Both the position numbers and the translations under genes were made by a program. DNA of 64,000 nt, from assembly GCF_011759375.1 (NCBI RefSeq), contig NZ_JAARML010000002.1:1302001-1366000 (forward strand). Direction: 5' to 3'. The stretch's first letter is position 1. Every line of letters starts with the position of its first letter. This DNA is from Paraflavitalea devenefica (GTDB taxonomy: Bacteria; Bacteroidota; Bacteroidia; Chitinophagales; Chitinophagaceae). Below are positions 32,247 to 41,009 of this stretch, piece after piece. Below the pieces are notes generated by a model. That model saw only the letters and a list, made by a program, of their open reading frames with translations, was not told where the DNA came from and ran no database searches.

Positions 32247-32417
32247 ATTGCATGTTTTGTGGGGGTGCAAACATGCCCAATAATTCTGTTGGAAATTTGA
32301 AGGCAAGCATGTCGCATCCCCCTAACGAAGGAATCCTGTAATTGTTGTGCAATATATTAACTTGCACTTAACAAATGGCATTCCAAATCACTTTAGAATC
32401 GGCTAATACATTTGCGC

Positions 32418-33092
32418 ATGAAAATCCTGGTAATAGAAGACGAGACTGCGCTGGCCCAGAGTATCGTTGCCTACCTGTCGGATGAGAACTATTTGTGTGA
32501 ACGGGCTGCCACAGCCAGGGAAGCAATTGATAAAATTGATGTATATGATTATGATTGCATCGTGCTGGACCTCATGCTGCCCGGTGGCGACGGCCTCAGC
32601 ATATTACAGGAGATCAAGGCCCAGAACAAACAGGATGGCGTGATCATCATCTCTGCCAAAAATTCCCTGGAAGACAAGATAAAGGGCCTGCAGATCGGCG
32701 CCGACGACTACCTCACCAAGCCTTTCCACCTGTCAGAACTGGCGGCCCGCATCTATTCCATCATCCGCCGCAAGCAATTTGGCAACGTCAACATCATAGA
32801 ACAATATGAGCTGAAGATAGACCTGCTGGCCAAAACAGTGCTGGTGCATGAGCGGCCTGTATCGCTTACGCGAAAAGAATTTGACCTGCTCCTGTATTTT
32901 ATAAGCAATAAAAATAAAGTGATCTCCAAGAACGCATTGGCCGAGCATTTGTCGGGCGAAGTAGCCGATATGCTCGATAATTATGATTTTGTATATGTGC
33001 ACATCAAGAACCTGAAAAAAAAGCTGCTGGAAGCCGGCAGCAACAATTACCTGAAAACCTTGTATGGCACCGGTTATAAATGGGAAATATGA
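32418..33092 (+). CDS. OmpR/PhoB-type response regulator
   Basis: The 224-residue protein has a receiver domain (ILVIEDETALAQSIVAYL; phospho-acceptor in CIVLDLMLPGGDGLS; IISAKNS; DDYLTKPFHLSELAAR). It ends in a winged helix (RPVSLTRKEFDLLLYFISNK, KTLYGTGYKW). The ATG at 32418 overlaps the receiver start; an upstream TTG lies inside a TACATTTG word at 32407-32414. If that word is the -7 element the transcript would be almost leaderless. It overlaps the kinase gene by 4 bp. Confidence 0.9.
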   Translation: MKILVIEDETALAQSIVAYLSDENYLCERAATAREAIDKIDVYDYDCIVLDLMLPGGDGLSILQEIKAQNKQDGVIIISAKNSLEDKIKGLQIGADDYLTKPFHLSELAARIYSIIRRKQFGNVNIIEQYELKIDLLAKTVLVHERPVSLTRKEFDLLLYFISNKNKVISKNALAEHLSGEVADMLDNYDFVYVHIKNLKKKLLEAGSNNYLKTLYGTGYKWEI

Positions 33093-34132
33093 GTAAACTG
33101 CTCAACCGCTCACTGAAAAGGTTCCTGGTCTATGCCGGGATCATACTGGCAGGCAGTATCCCTGTCTATTACCTCACCATGAGCAGGCTATGGCAATATG
33201 AGCTGGATGAGCACAACGTGATCGTAACGCCCGAAGCAGGCCGGGAAGATAGCTATCTCATCATTGTTGCGGTGACCTCCCTGACCGCCTTGTTCTTTAT
33301 ATTGCTCATGGGTGGTTTTATATTGCTCAACCGCCGCATCTCCCGCCGCTTATGGCAGCCCTTTTACCGCAGCCTGGAGCAGATCAGGCTGTTTGACCTG
33401 GGCGCTCAGCAAAAAGTGGTTTTTGAACCAACGGATGTAGACGAGTTCGCCGCCTTGAACCAAAGCCTGGACAAGCTGATTGCCGGCAATATTGCCGCTT
33501 ATAACCAACAGCAGGAATTTGCCGACAATGCTTCCCATGAACTGCAAACGCCGCTGGCCATTATACAGTCCAAACTCGACCTGCTGCTGCAAAGCAAATC
33601 ACTCACCAATGAACAATTTACCATCATTGAAGAAGCCAATAAAGCACTGGCGCGTGTAACCCGCATTAATAAGAACCTGCTGCTGCTGACCAAAATAGAG
33701 AACAGCCAGTTTATGGAGAAGGAAGCGATCTGTCTGACGGAACTACTGGAACAGGCTATTGCCGTATTCACGAGTTTCTCGGAAGACAAGCAGCTCGCCC
33801 TGCAAACCCATATAGCGCCCGGTGTACAGGTAGAAGGCAATAAAATACTGGTAGAGATAATGCTCAATAACCTCATCACAAATGCCATCCGGCATACTGC
33901 CGCCGGCGGAACGATTGATATTCACCTCACCGCCAATAACCTCTCCGTTTCCAATACCGGCGCCACGCCGCTGCAACAGGAACAACTGTTCAAACGTTTT
34001 GGCGCCACTTCGGCCCACACGCCCGGCACCGGCCTGGGCCTCGCCCTGGTAAAACAGATCGGTCACCGCTATGGCTGGCATATCACTTACGCCTTTAAAG
34101 ATCACCTGCACACCTTCTCTATCGGCTTTTGA
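33089..34132 (+). CDS. Membrane sensor histidine kinase (QseC/CpxA-like)
   Basis: The start ATG at 33089 overlaps the regulator stop (ATGA). Two membrane segments (FLVYAGIILAGSIPVYYLTM and LIIVAVTSLTALFFILLMGG) flank a very short periplasmic loop of about 35 residues. HAMP-like and HisKA parts follow with FADNASHELQTPLAIIQSKL, then an ATPase with NNLITNAIRHTA and GTGLGLALVKQIG. The short loop suggests it senses membrane state or a partner rather than a free ligand. The 842-residue-frame receptor gene follows 55 bp later and may be its target. Confidence 0.88.
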   Translation: MSKLLNRSLKRFLVYAGIILAGSIPVYYLTMSRLWQYELDEHNVIVTPEAGREDSYLIIVAVTSLTALFFILLMGGFILLNRRISRRLWQPFYRSLEQIRLFDLGAQQKVVFEPTDVDEFAALNQSLDKLIAGNIAAYNQQQEFADNASHELQTPLAIIQSKLDLLLQSKSLTNEQFTIIEEANKALARVTRINKNLLLLTKIENSQFMEKEAICLTELLEQAIAVFTSFSEDKQLALQTHIAPGVQVEGNKILVEIMLNNLITNAIRHTAAGGTIDIHLTANNLSVSNTGATPLQQEQLFKRFGATSAHTPGTGLGLALVKQIGHRYGWHITYAFKDHLHTFSIGF

Positions 34133-34187
34133 TTTAGATTTCCTTCCAAATCGGGCGGTACCTATGCACAAACAGCCCCCGTATAGC

Positions 34188-36599
34188 ATGAAAAAAGGCC
34201 GGTACACTTATCTTCTTTTATTGATCATCACTTCTGCAGCACAGGCGCAATTCTCCCAAGTAACTTTATCCGGGATGACCAGGGATGCAAAAAACAAAGC
34301 TGCTTTGTCCTTTGTCAACGTCAGGCTCCTAACGGCGAAGGATAGCAACTTTGTAGCCGGCACCATCTCCGGCGAGGATGGCCGCTTTTCCCTGCCTGAT
34401 AGTAAGCCCGGCGGGTACGTACTCATGATTTCCTATGTGGGCTATCAGCCGGCAGCACAGCCAGTGACGATTGGGCAGTTAAGTGCCTACCTCCACCTCG
34501 GCAATATCGAACTGATGCCGGAAGAAAAACTATTGGGCGAGGTAACTGTTACCGGCCAGCAGGAGGCTGTATCGCAAAAGATGGATAAGAAGACATTTAA
34601 GGTGGCCGACAATATCAGCCAGGCAGGTGGCTCGGTCCTCGAAGCCATCAGGAACCTGCCGGGCATCACCACTGGCCAGGATGGCACCGTGCAATTGCGG
34701 GGCAGTGATAAAGTCATGATCCTCCTCGATGGCAAACAAACCGCCCTCACCGGTTTTGGAGGTCAGCGGGGGCTGGACAATATTCCCGCATCGGCCATTG
34801 AAAGGATCGAGCTCATCAACAATCCCTCTTCAAAATACGATGCCAATGGCCATGCGGGCATCATCAACATCATTTACAAAAAAGAGAAAAAAGAAGGCTT
34901 CAATGGCAGGGCCGCCCTGGCCGCCGGGGCAGGGGCGCTCTGGGTCAAGCGGGAGAACTATCCTGCCATCCGGCCCCAATACCAGGGCACACCCAAGATC
35001 AATCCCTCGTTGTCACTCAACTACCGTCAGCACAAACTGAACCTGTTTTTCCAGGGCGATAACCTCTATACCAAAACGCTGAATAAAAATGAATTTGCAA
35101 ACCGCTTCTACGATGATGGTGATACCGTGCTGCAACAAACCAAAAGGAACAGGACCACTAATATTGTGACCCTGAAAACCGGGGCCGACTGGTTTATCAA
35201 CAGCGATAATACTTTCAACATTTCCGGACTGTTCAGCAGTGAAAAGATCCTTGACCGCGGCGATGAACCCTTCTTTAACGGCGACCTCTCCAAAAGGCAA
35301 CGCCTCTGGCAATTCCTCGAAGATGAATTGAAAACAACGGTCACGGCAGCAGCAGGTTGGCAACATACCTTCAGGCAGCCGGGCAGAACGTTGAACATAG
35401 GCTTCAACTATACCTTTCACCGGGAAGATGAAAAGTATTTTTTTACCAACATCATGCCGGCGTATACCGGGCTGGATTCCTTCAAGCTCCTCTCGGATGA
35501 GCACGTGGCAGACCTGACCATGGATTATGTACAACCGCTGAAACATGGCCGCTTTGAAACCGGGTTTAAATACCGCAGGCGGTACATTCCGGTGAACATG
35601 CAGTTTAAACCGGGTATTAACTCGCCGCTGGATGTCAACGCCGGTGGTTGGGCCGATTACAGCGAAACCATACCGGCCGTGTATGGCAACTATGTATTTG
35701 AAAATGCCCGCTTTGAAATAGAGGCCGGCTTGCGTGTGGAGTATGTAGGGGTGGAATATGACGTAAACCCCAACCATCCAACTTACAAAAGCGATGGCTA
35801 TGACTACACACAGCCTTTCCCCAACCTGCGGCTGGCCTGGAAGATCAATGACGATAACAAACTATCGCTGTTTTATAACCGGCGGGTAGACAGGCCCAAT
35901 GAAGTGGATCTCCGCATCTTTCCCAAATATGATGATGCGGAGATCATCAAAGTGGGCAATCCGGCCCTGCGTCCGCAGTTCACCAATACGGCAGAGCTGG
36001 GTTATAAAACCGGTTGGAATGCTGGTTATTTATTTGCTGCTGTTTACCACAAATGGATGAATGCCACCATCACCCGGATCGGCAGTATCGTGCCCGGCAG
36101 TACCATCATCTACAACATCTTTCAGAATGCGGGTAAAAGCTATAGTACCGGTATGGAGCTCATGGTATCACAGGACCTTGCCCAATGGGCTACGGTTAGC
36201 CTCAATCTCAATGGTTATCAAAACACCATTGACGCTTTCACCGTGGTGAACAAATACCCGGTAGAGAATACTTTTACGGCAGGTAAGGAAGACCTCTTTT
36301 CAGGTAATATTAAATTCAATGGGTTATTCCACCTGCCTGCGCAATGGGAGGCACAGCTCTTCGCTATTTACCAGGCGCCGGACCTCATACCGCAGGGAAA
36401 AACTTTTGCTCGCTTTTCCATAGATGCAGGGGTTAAAAAAGGTATTCAGCAGGGCAGGGGCGAACTGTTCGGCAACTTCACCGATCTGGCCAATACCTTA
36501 CAATTAAAGAAAGAAATAAAAGGGGATGGATTCCGCTACGTCAGCAACGACTATTACGAAACGCAGGTCTTCAGAGTAGGGTATAGTTATAAGTTTTAG
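34188..36599 (+). CDS. TonB-receptor-like outer-membrane beta-barrel protein
   Basis: The ATG at 34188 precedes a signal peptide (KKGRYTYLLLLIITSAAQAQ). Then comes a carboxypeptidase-regulatory-like domain (LSGMTRDAKNKAALSFVNVR, GGYVLMISYVGYQPAA). A plug domain follows (GGSVLEAIRNLPGITT, VQLRGSDKVMILLDGKQTA, AIERIELINNPSSKYDANG), then a long barrel ending in FRVGYSYKF. This is the outer-membrane beta-barrel family widespread in Bacteroidota. No TonB box or SusD partner is visible, so the substrate is unknown. Position after a two-component pair suggests regulated expression. Confidence 0.86.
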   Translation: MKKGRYTYLLLLIITSAAQAQFSQVTLSGMTRDAKNKAALSFVNVRLLTAKDSNFVAGTISGEDGRFSLPDSKPGGYVLMISYVGYQPAAQPVTIGQLSAYLHLGNIELMPEEKLLGEVTVTGQQEAVSQKMDKKTFKVADNISQAGGSVLEAIRNLPGITTGQDGTVQLRGSDKVMILLDGKQTALTGFGGQRGLDNIPASAIERIELINNPSSKYDANGHAGIINIIYKKEKKEGFNGRAALAAGAGALWVKRENYPAIRPQYQGTPKINPSLSLNYRQHKLNLFFQGDNLYTKTLNKNEFANRFYDDGDTVLQQTKRNRTTNIVTLKTGADWFINSDNTFNISGLFSSEKILDRGDEPFFNGDLSKRQRLWQFLEDELKTTVTAAAGWQHTFRQPGRTLNIGFNYTFHREDEKYFFTNIMPAYTGLDSFKLLSDEHVADLTMDYVQPLKHGRFETGFKYRRRYIPVNMQFKPGINSPLDVNAGGWADYSETIPAVYGNYVFENARFEIEAGLRVEYVGVEYDVNPNHPTYKSDGYDYTQPFPNLRLAWKINDDNKLSLFYNRRVDRPNEVDLRIFPKYDDAEIIKVGNPALRPQFTNTAELGYKTGWNAGYLFAAVYHKWMNATITRIGSIVPGSTIIYNIFQNAGKSYSTGMELMVSQDLAQWATVSLNLNGYQNTIDAFTVVNKYPVENTFTAGKEDLFSGNIKFNGLFHLPAQWEAQLFAIYQAPDLIPQGKTFARFSIDAGVKKGIQQGRGELFGNFTDLANTLQLKKEIKGDGFRYVSNDYYETQVFRVGYSYKF

Positions 36600-36605
36600 T
36601 GCAAC

Positions 36606-36632
36606 AAAAAGCCCCCCAAAAGGGAGGCTGAT
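36606..36632 (-). terminator. Terminator for the DUF4382 gene
   Basis: On the minus strand the arms AGCCTCCC and GGGGGGCT pair with one mismatch around TTTT, followed by TTTTTG (36610-36606). It lies between the convergent receptor and DUF4382 genes. Confidence 0.65.
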
Positions 36633-36670
36633 TGTCATGAACGTATTAAACGCTCTGATGTAACTGCAAC

Positions 36671-37180
36671 TTATTTGATTTTTAATACAGGTTTCAGTTT
36701 GTAATCGCCGGTACCTTCCTGGAAAATGGAAAGCGCGGCATCAAAATCAATAACCAGCGAATCCAGGTGGGCATTCAGCCTTTTATTCAGCTTGATCTTT
36801 AAACCCGATTCACTGCCGCTGGGAATGGTAAGCGGGTACAGCACACTGTCTATCATAATACTGTTCTGGCTGCCCAGTACAAACCGCACTTCTTTCAGGG
36901 TGCCGGTGGGTATGGTGCTTTGTGCAATGAGGGTATCAATGCCGTTTTGAAAATCGAGCAGGTTATAAATACCAGCCCTGGTGTCGAGGTTGATCCAGCC
37001 CGTAGAGTCATCCTGCAGGTTAACACGTACTTGCTGAATGTCTACATTTACTTCTGTAGCATTGTACGGATTGTCGGTAAGCCTGATCCTTAAATCGGTG
37101 GTGCTGTCATTGTCCTTATTACAGGCAACAATAGTTCCGGCTACAACAGCTACAGCCAATAAATAACGCAGTGGTTTCAT
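36671..37180 (-). CDS. DUF4382 lipoprotein
   Basis: The 169-residue protein has a lipobox (VAVVAGTIVAC, then NKDND). It then has a DUF4382 domain: RIRLTDNPYNATEVNVDIQQ, IYNLLDFQNGIDTLIAQSTI, KEVRFVLGSQNSI and a C-terminal VIDFDAALSIFQEG segment. The family forms beta-sandwich lipoproteins on the cell surface or periplasm, with no defined activity. It is convergent with the receptor gene. A 541-bp gene-free spacer lies upstream of it. Confidence 0.85.
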   Translation of the reverse strand: MKPLRYLLAVAVVAGTIVACNKDNDSTTDLRIRLTDNPYNATEVNVDIQQVRVNLQDDSTGWINLDTRAGIYNLLDFQNGIDTLIAQSTIPTGTLKEVRFVLGSQNSIMIDSVLYPLTIPSGSESGLKIKLNKRLNAHLDSLVIDFDAALSIFQEGTGDYKLKPVLKIK

Positions 37181-37721
37181 AGTGTGTATTTTGATTACAT
37201 GAATGAGAAAATCATGCCAGAAATCTATGTAACATTCAGTAAATCAAACGGTTAACTAAGTTAGACTGTGGCAGGTTAAAAAGGTTTAATCCCTGGAAAG
37301 ATATTCTTTAACAAAATGCCTGCAGGCATGCTTTTGATAAAGATCAAACAACAGCTAGTACTACTGATTGTCAGGCTGATCGGTAAAAAACAAGGAGACC
37401 GGAATAAATAAATGATGCCTGGTTGCATTCGGTGAAAAATGATGAAATAGGTATAGCGAAATAAAAACATTTATTATATCTTGTCACCAAATCTGTAATC
37501 CATGAAAGCAATTTTACTTTCAACCCCTTCGCACCGGCCTCTGTCGCATTCTTTGTTTTTTTATAATATAACCTTCCTCCATTGTACATCAACTAGGTAC
37601 GACCGTTATAGGCCGCTGGGCTGATTACGGAATTGATGATAGCTATTCATTTTGACCCGGGAACATGACAATAGCAATTGGTATGCTTCCGGTTATCATA
37701 TACTAAATCCCCCTCCCCCTT
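37181..37721. other. Gene-free spacer
   Basis: This 541-bp stretch separates the divergent DUF4382 and T9SS-cargo genes. Short open frames here have no coding-like composition and no conserved motif. I see no convincing TAnnTTTG promoter, hairpin or repeat. It may hold distal promoter elements for both genes. Confidence 0.5.
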
Positions 37722-39425
37722 ATGAAGAGAATTATACAATTCTTATTGTTATCCTGCTGTGTGTGCTCCCTCGATGCCCAGATCACCACACCTGCTGTAC
37801 GCGCCGGCTTTGAAGTAGATGGCGGACTGCGCGCCAATAATTTTAACGGAACGCCCAACTCCGGTACTGACGACTGGTTTAGCAATGGTGATGCCGGTAG
37901 CGGCATCTTTGTGATAGATACTATGGGGGCCGCTTATATCAACCAATTGTATATTACCAATCCTGGTACCCGGATGCTGCCTTTATTCAGGGGTATGCGT
38001 TATCCGCAGTTTGCGATCGTGAACAACCATATGCTCATTGATGCCGTGTTCATCCGAGACCACCATGGCGATGACTCTACCGTCTTTGCGTCCGGCGCCA
38101 ATAAAAATGGTTTGAGCCCGGCGGATTGGACAACGCCTGTTGCCCAGGGGGTACCCAACAAGAATGATATCCTCGACATGTTCATGCATGTGCGGCGGGC
38201 TGGTGTCAACGCTGCCGATTCCCTCTGGTTATTTGGCGGTGTATCCCTCGAAGGGACCGGCGGCAACCGTTATTTCGATTTTGAAATGTACCAGACAGAT
38301 ATCTACTATGAGCGGGCGAGTTTAAGCTTTAAAGGATATGGCCTTGATGCAGGACATACCAGTTGGCTGTTTGATGCAGCAGGCAATGTGACCAGGGCCG
38401 GCGATATCATCTTTACTGCAGAATATAGTGGATCGGGACTTACTGCTCTCGAAGCAAGGATCTGGGTGCACAAGGATGCACGCACTACCGTAACGCCTGC
38501 GGCCTTTAGCTGGGGTAGCGAGTTTGATGGTGCTTCAGGTGGCGCTACCTATGGCTATGCCAATATTCTTCCTACGGCGGCAGGCACCTTCTATACAGGT
38601 CTTCAATGCGATAACAATACCTGGGCAGGGCCGTTCAGCCTGGTGCGGGTTGACAATAGTATTGTATCTAATTACAATGCTGAACAGTTCCTGGAATTTT
38701 CTGTCAACCTCAGTAAACTGGGGGTAGACCCGCTGGTGAATGTAGGCGATCCCTGCCTGATGCCTTTCAGGCGTATCCTTGTAAAATCAAGGAGCTCCAA
38801 CGCATTCACTGCCGAACTGAAAGATTTTGTAGGCCCCTTCGATTTCTTCCGGGCGCCGATGGCGGCAGCCTCGGCCAATATCCCGGTATTTTGTGGCACA
38901 ACGGGCGTCAGCACCATTAGTGTAGATAACCCGCTCGTCACTTCCTTATACACCTGGTCTACCGCCGATGGGCATATCATCGGTGATACTGTGGGGCATT
39001 CCATCAATGTTGACCAGCCCGGTACTTACATCGTGAGCCAGCAATTGATGGATAGCTGCGGTACTTCCTATGCAAAAGATACGGTAGTGGTAGCCCTCGA
39101 CGCAGGCTGCACCCTCCTGGAACAAAAAGATAAAGACAATCGTCCTCCATTCAGTTATACACCACTGAAGAAAGCCGTGTTGCTCCTGCGCAATCCGGTG
39201 AAGGATCATATACAACTTTCGGTGGCCAGTCCTGTGAAAGAAGAGGCCACCATCCTGGTCGTTGATCCTTCGGGCAGTGTGCTGAAAACGGTCCGCACCA
39301 AACTGCCCAAGGGCTCTTCCCTGGTGGACATCGAATGCCCGCCCGGCTGGAAAAGCGGTACCTATTTCATCAAGACAATACTGGGTAATGAAGTATTTAC
39401 GAAAAAGATGGTCCTGATCCGATAA
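37722..39425 (+). CDS. Secreted protein with type A T9SS sorting domain
   Basis: The 567-residue protein has a signal peptide (MKRIIQFLLLSCCVCSLDAQ) and a large beta-rich body of unknown fold (residues about 25-390). A PKD-like or Ig-like segment follows (STADGHIIGDTVGHSINVDQ). The C-terminal domain of about 80 residues runs LLLRNPVKDHIQLSVASPVK, GTYFIKTILGN, then KKMVLIR. That ending is the type A T9SS sorting signal, so the product crosses the outer membrane and is released or anchored at the surface. The body has no recognised catalytic motif. Confidence 0.82.
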   Translation: MKRIIQFLLLSCCVCSLDAQITTPAVRAGFEVDGGLRANNFNGTPNSGTDDWFSNGDAGSGIFVIDTMGAAYINQLYITNPGTRMLPLFRGMRYPQFAIVNNHMLIDAVFIRDHHGDDSTVFASGANKNGLSPADWTTPVAQGVPNKNDILDMFMHVRRAGVNAADSLWLFGGVSLEGTGGNRYFDFEMYQTDIYYERASLSFKGYGLDAGHTSWLFDAAGNVTRAGDIIFTAEYSGSGLTALEARIWVHKDARTTVTPAAFSWGSEFDGASGGATYGYANILPTAAGTFYTGLQCDNNTWAGPFSLVRVDNSIVSNYNAEQFLEFSVNLSKLGVDPLVNVGDPCLMPFRRILVKSRSSNAFTAELKDFVGPFDFFRAPMAAASANIPVFCGTTGVSTISVDNPLVTSLYTWSTADGHIIGDTVGHSINVDQPGTYIVSQQLMDSCGTSYAKDTVVVALDAGCTLLEQKDKDNRPPFSYTPLKKAVLLLRNPVKDHIQLSVASPVKEEATILVVDPSGSVLKTVRTKLPKGSSLVDIECPPGWKSGTYFIKTILGNEVFTKKMVLIR

Positions 39426-39482
39426 GGAAGGGACGGCAAATAATTGATTATCTTTAAGGCAGGTTACCATTTAGCCACAGCC

Positions 39483-40289
39483 ATGGAGATACATTTGCCC
39501 ACCCAGTTATTGAGTCCCTTCATCAGGCATTTCATGATCATGGAGAGCCGGGAAGAAATGACCAACCGGATTTTCCCGGATACATCGCTGGTCATGTCGT
39601 TCAGGTACAAAGGGCAGGTGAATTTCCTCCTGAAGGATACAAAAACAGCATTGTCATCTTTTACACTCACCGGTCTGCGAAAATCAAACCGGGTGATCAA
39701 TTATACAAAAGACACCGCCAATATTCTCGTTGTATTCAGGGAAGCTGCCGCCCATGCTTTTATTAAAGAGCCGCTGCATGAATTGTTTGAGGACAGTGTG
39801 CCGCTGGATAATTTCACCGGGTACCAGCATCTATCGGCCATTGGGGAACAACTGGCAGCAGCGCATAACCATACGCAAAGGATCAATATAATAGAAGCCT
39901 TCCTCCTGGAAAGATTATACAATCACCGGCCCGATGCCCTCATCACAGCGGCCCTGAAAAAGATCCGGGCAGCCAACGGCATCATCCGCATAAAAGACCT
40001 GGCCGGGGCCTTGTACATCAGCCAGGATGCTTTTGAAAAACGTTTCCGGCGGATGGTAGGTATATCTCCCAAGCAATTCGCCTACATTGTCAAAATGAGG
40101 GCTGTTGTCAACAACGTCCTGAATTTGGTTCCCGCAGCGTCCTCTGCGAGAGACGCTGCGGAGAAGATATCTCTGGCCGGGATAGCTTTTGATGCCGGCT
40201 ACTTTGATCAGCCCCATTTCAATAAAGACTTCAAACTATTTACCGGACAAACACCCACGGAGTTTATGAAGAACCCAATGATCATGTGA
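39483..40289 (+). CDS. AraC-family transcriptional regulator with in-frame palindromic insert
   Basis: The product (ATG at 39483) has an N-terminal sensory part (PTQLLSPFIRHFMIMESREE). It ends in the paired AraC HTH: GIIRIKDLAGALYISQDAFE, GISPKQFAYIVKMR and IAFDAGYFDQPHFNKDFKLF. Between the two HTH helices lies PAASSARDAAEKI, encoded by a 38-bp palindromic repeat that also exists outside genes at 60900-60937. The insert keeps the frame and lengthens the linker before the second HTH. Whether DNA binding survives is unknown. The effector is also unknown. Confidence 0.85.
   Translation: MEIHLPTQLLSPFIRHFMIMESREEMTNRIFPDTSLVMSFRYKGQVNFLLKDTKTALSSFTLTGLRKSNRVINYTKDTANILVVFREAAAHAFIKEPLHELFEDSVPLDNFTGYQHLSAIGEQLAAAHNHTQRINIIEAFLLERLYNHRPDALITAALKKIRAANGIIRIKDLAGALYISQDAFEKRFRRMVGISPKQFAYIVKMRAVVNNVLNLVPAASSARDAAEKISLAGIAFDAGYFDQPHFNKDFKLFTGQTPTEFMKNPMIM
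40132..40169 (+). repeat. Palindromic element inside the AraC gene
   Basis: The arms CCGCAGCGTC (40132-40141) and GACGCTGCGG (40152-40161) are perfectly complementary around CTCTGCGAGA and are followed by AGAAGATA. The 38-bp unit matches the reverse complement of 60900-60937 at 34 positions. Inside the gene it codes for about 13 residues without a stop. Confidence 0.75.
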
Positions 40290-40445
40290 TCATTGCTTAC
40301 TTCACGCTTTACCAACGTTCCATTCATGGCATAAAAAAGCCATTGCTGGTGATTGCCCCGCCCGGCAATGTCATAGATCAATGATTTTTTACAAGGAATC
40401 ATTCCTGCCGGTGCAGAGCTTTGCAGTAATAAAAAACACAACACC

Positions 40446-41009
40446 ATGAAACCGGCATTTACCGCGCTGCCCCTGTTATGGACCCTGCTGTTCACGGCGG
40501 GCCTGGCGCATGCACAATCGGCTGATAATAATAAAGTAAAAAGTAAAAAAAAGGAGTTGACTATGATGACTGTTCAAACAAACAAAGCAACGATGTTGAA
40601 GTTATTTGAGGAATCCCTCAACAGGCGAAACTTTGAATTATTGAAAGACCTGATAGCGGATGAGTATACAGGCATACGCTTAAAAGGCGCTGCCGGCTTC
40701 AGCGAACCGGTCATGCCGCTCATCAAGGCCTTTCCCGACATGCAATGGACGGTGGATGAAATGGTAGGGGAGGGGAATAAGGTCACCGTACGGTGGACAG
40801 TGCGGGGTACCCATACCGCATCCTTCAATAATTTGCCGCCAACCGGCAACAAGGTAGCCAATACCGGTATAGGCTTCTTTGAACTGAAGGACGGTAAGAT
40901 CATCAGCGGATTGGTGCAAACGGACCGGCTGGGATTTTTACAGCAACTGGATGTACTGCCCGATGATGTCAATGTGATCTATGCCAATGCGATCAAGGCA
41001 CTAAAATGA
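40446..41009 (+). CDS. Exported SnoaL-like ester cyclase family protein
   Basis: The 187-residue form has a signal peptide (FTALPLLWTLLFTAGLAHAQ). A SnoaL/NTF2-like fold follows: MLKLFEESLNRRNFELLKDL, MPLIKAFPDMQWTVDEMVGE, TVRWTVRGTHTASF and VANTGIGFFELKDGKI. An internal ATG at 40563, preceded by AAAAAGGAG, could give a cytoplasmic form without the signal. The fold binds small hydrophobic ligands or acts as a cyclase; the substrate is unknown. It overlaps the convergent TamA gene by 9 bp. Confidence 0.8.
   Translation: MKPAFTALPLLWTLLFTAGLAHAQSADNNKVKSKKKELTMMTVQTNKATMLKLFEESLNRRNFELLKDLIADEYTGIRLKGAAGFSEPVMPLIKAFPDMQWTVDEMVGEGNKVTVRWTVRGTHTASFNNLPPTGNKVANTGIGFFELKDGKIISGLVQTDRLGFLQQLDVLPDDVNVIYANAIKALK

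Noticed and set aside
32407..32414. TACATTTG as a firm promoter of the response regulator
   Set aside because: It lies only three bases from the ATG and no TTG is present 17-23 bp upstream, so it is noted but not called.
37371..37592. Short minus-strand frame in the 37.2-37.7 kb spacer
   Set aside because: No coding-like composition, no motif, and no promoter or terminator beside it.
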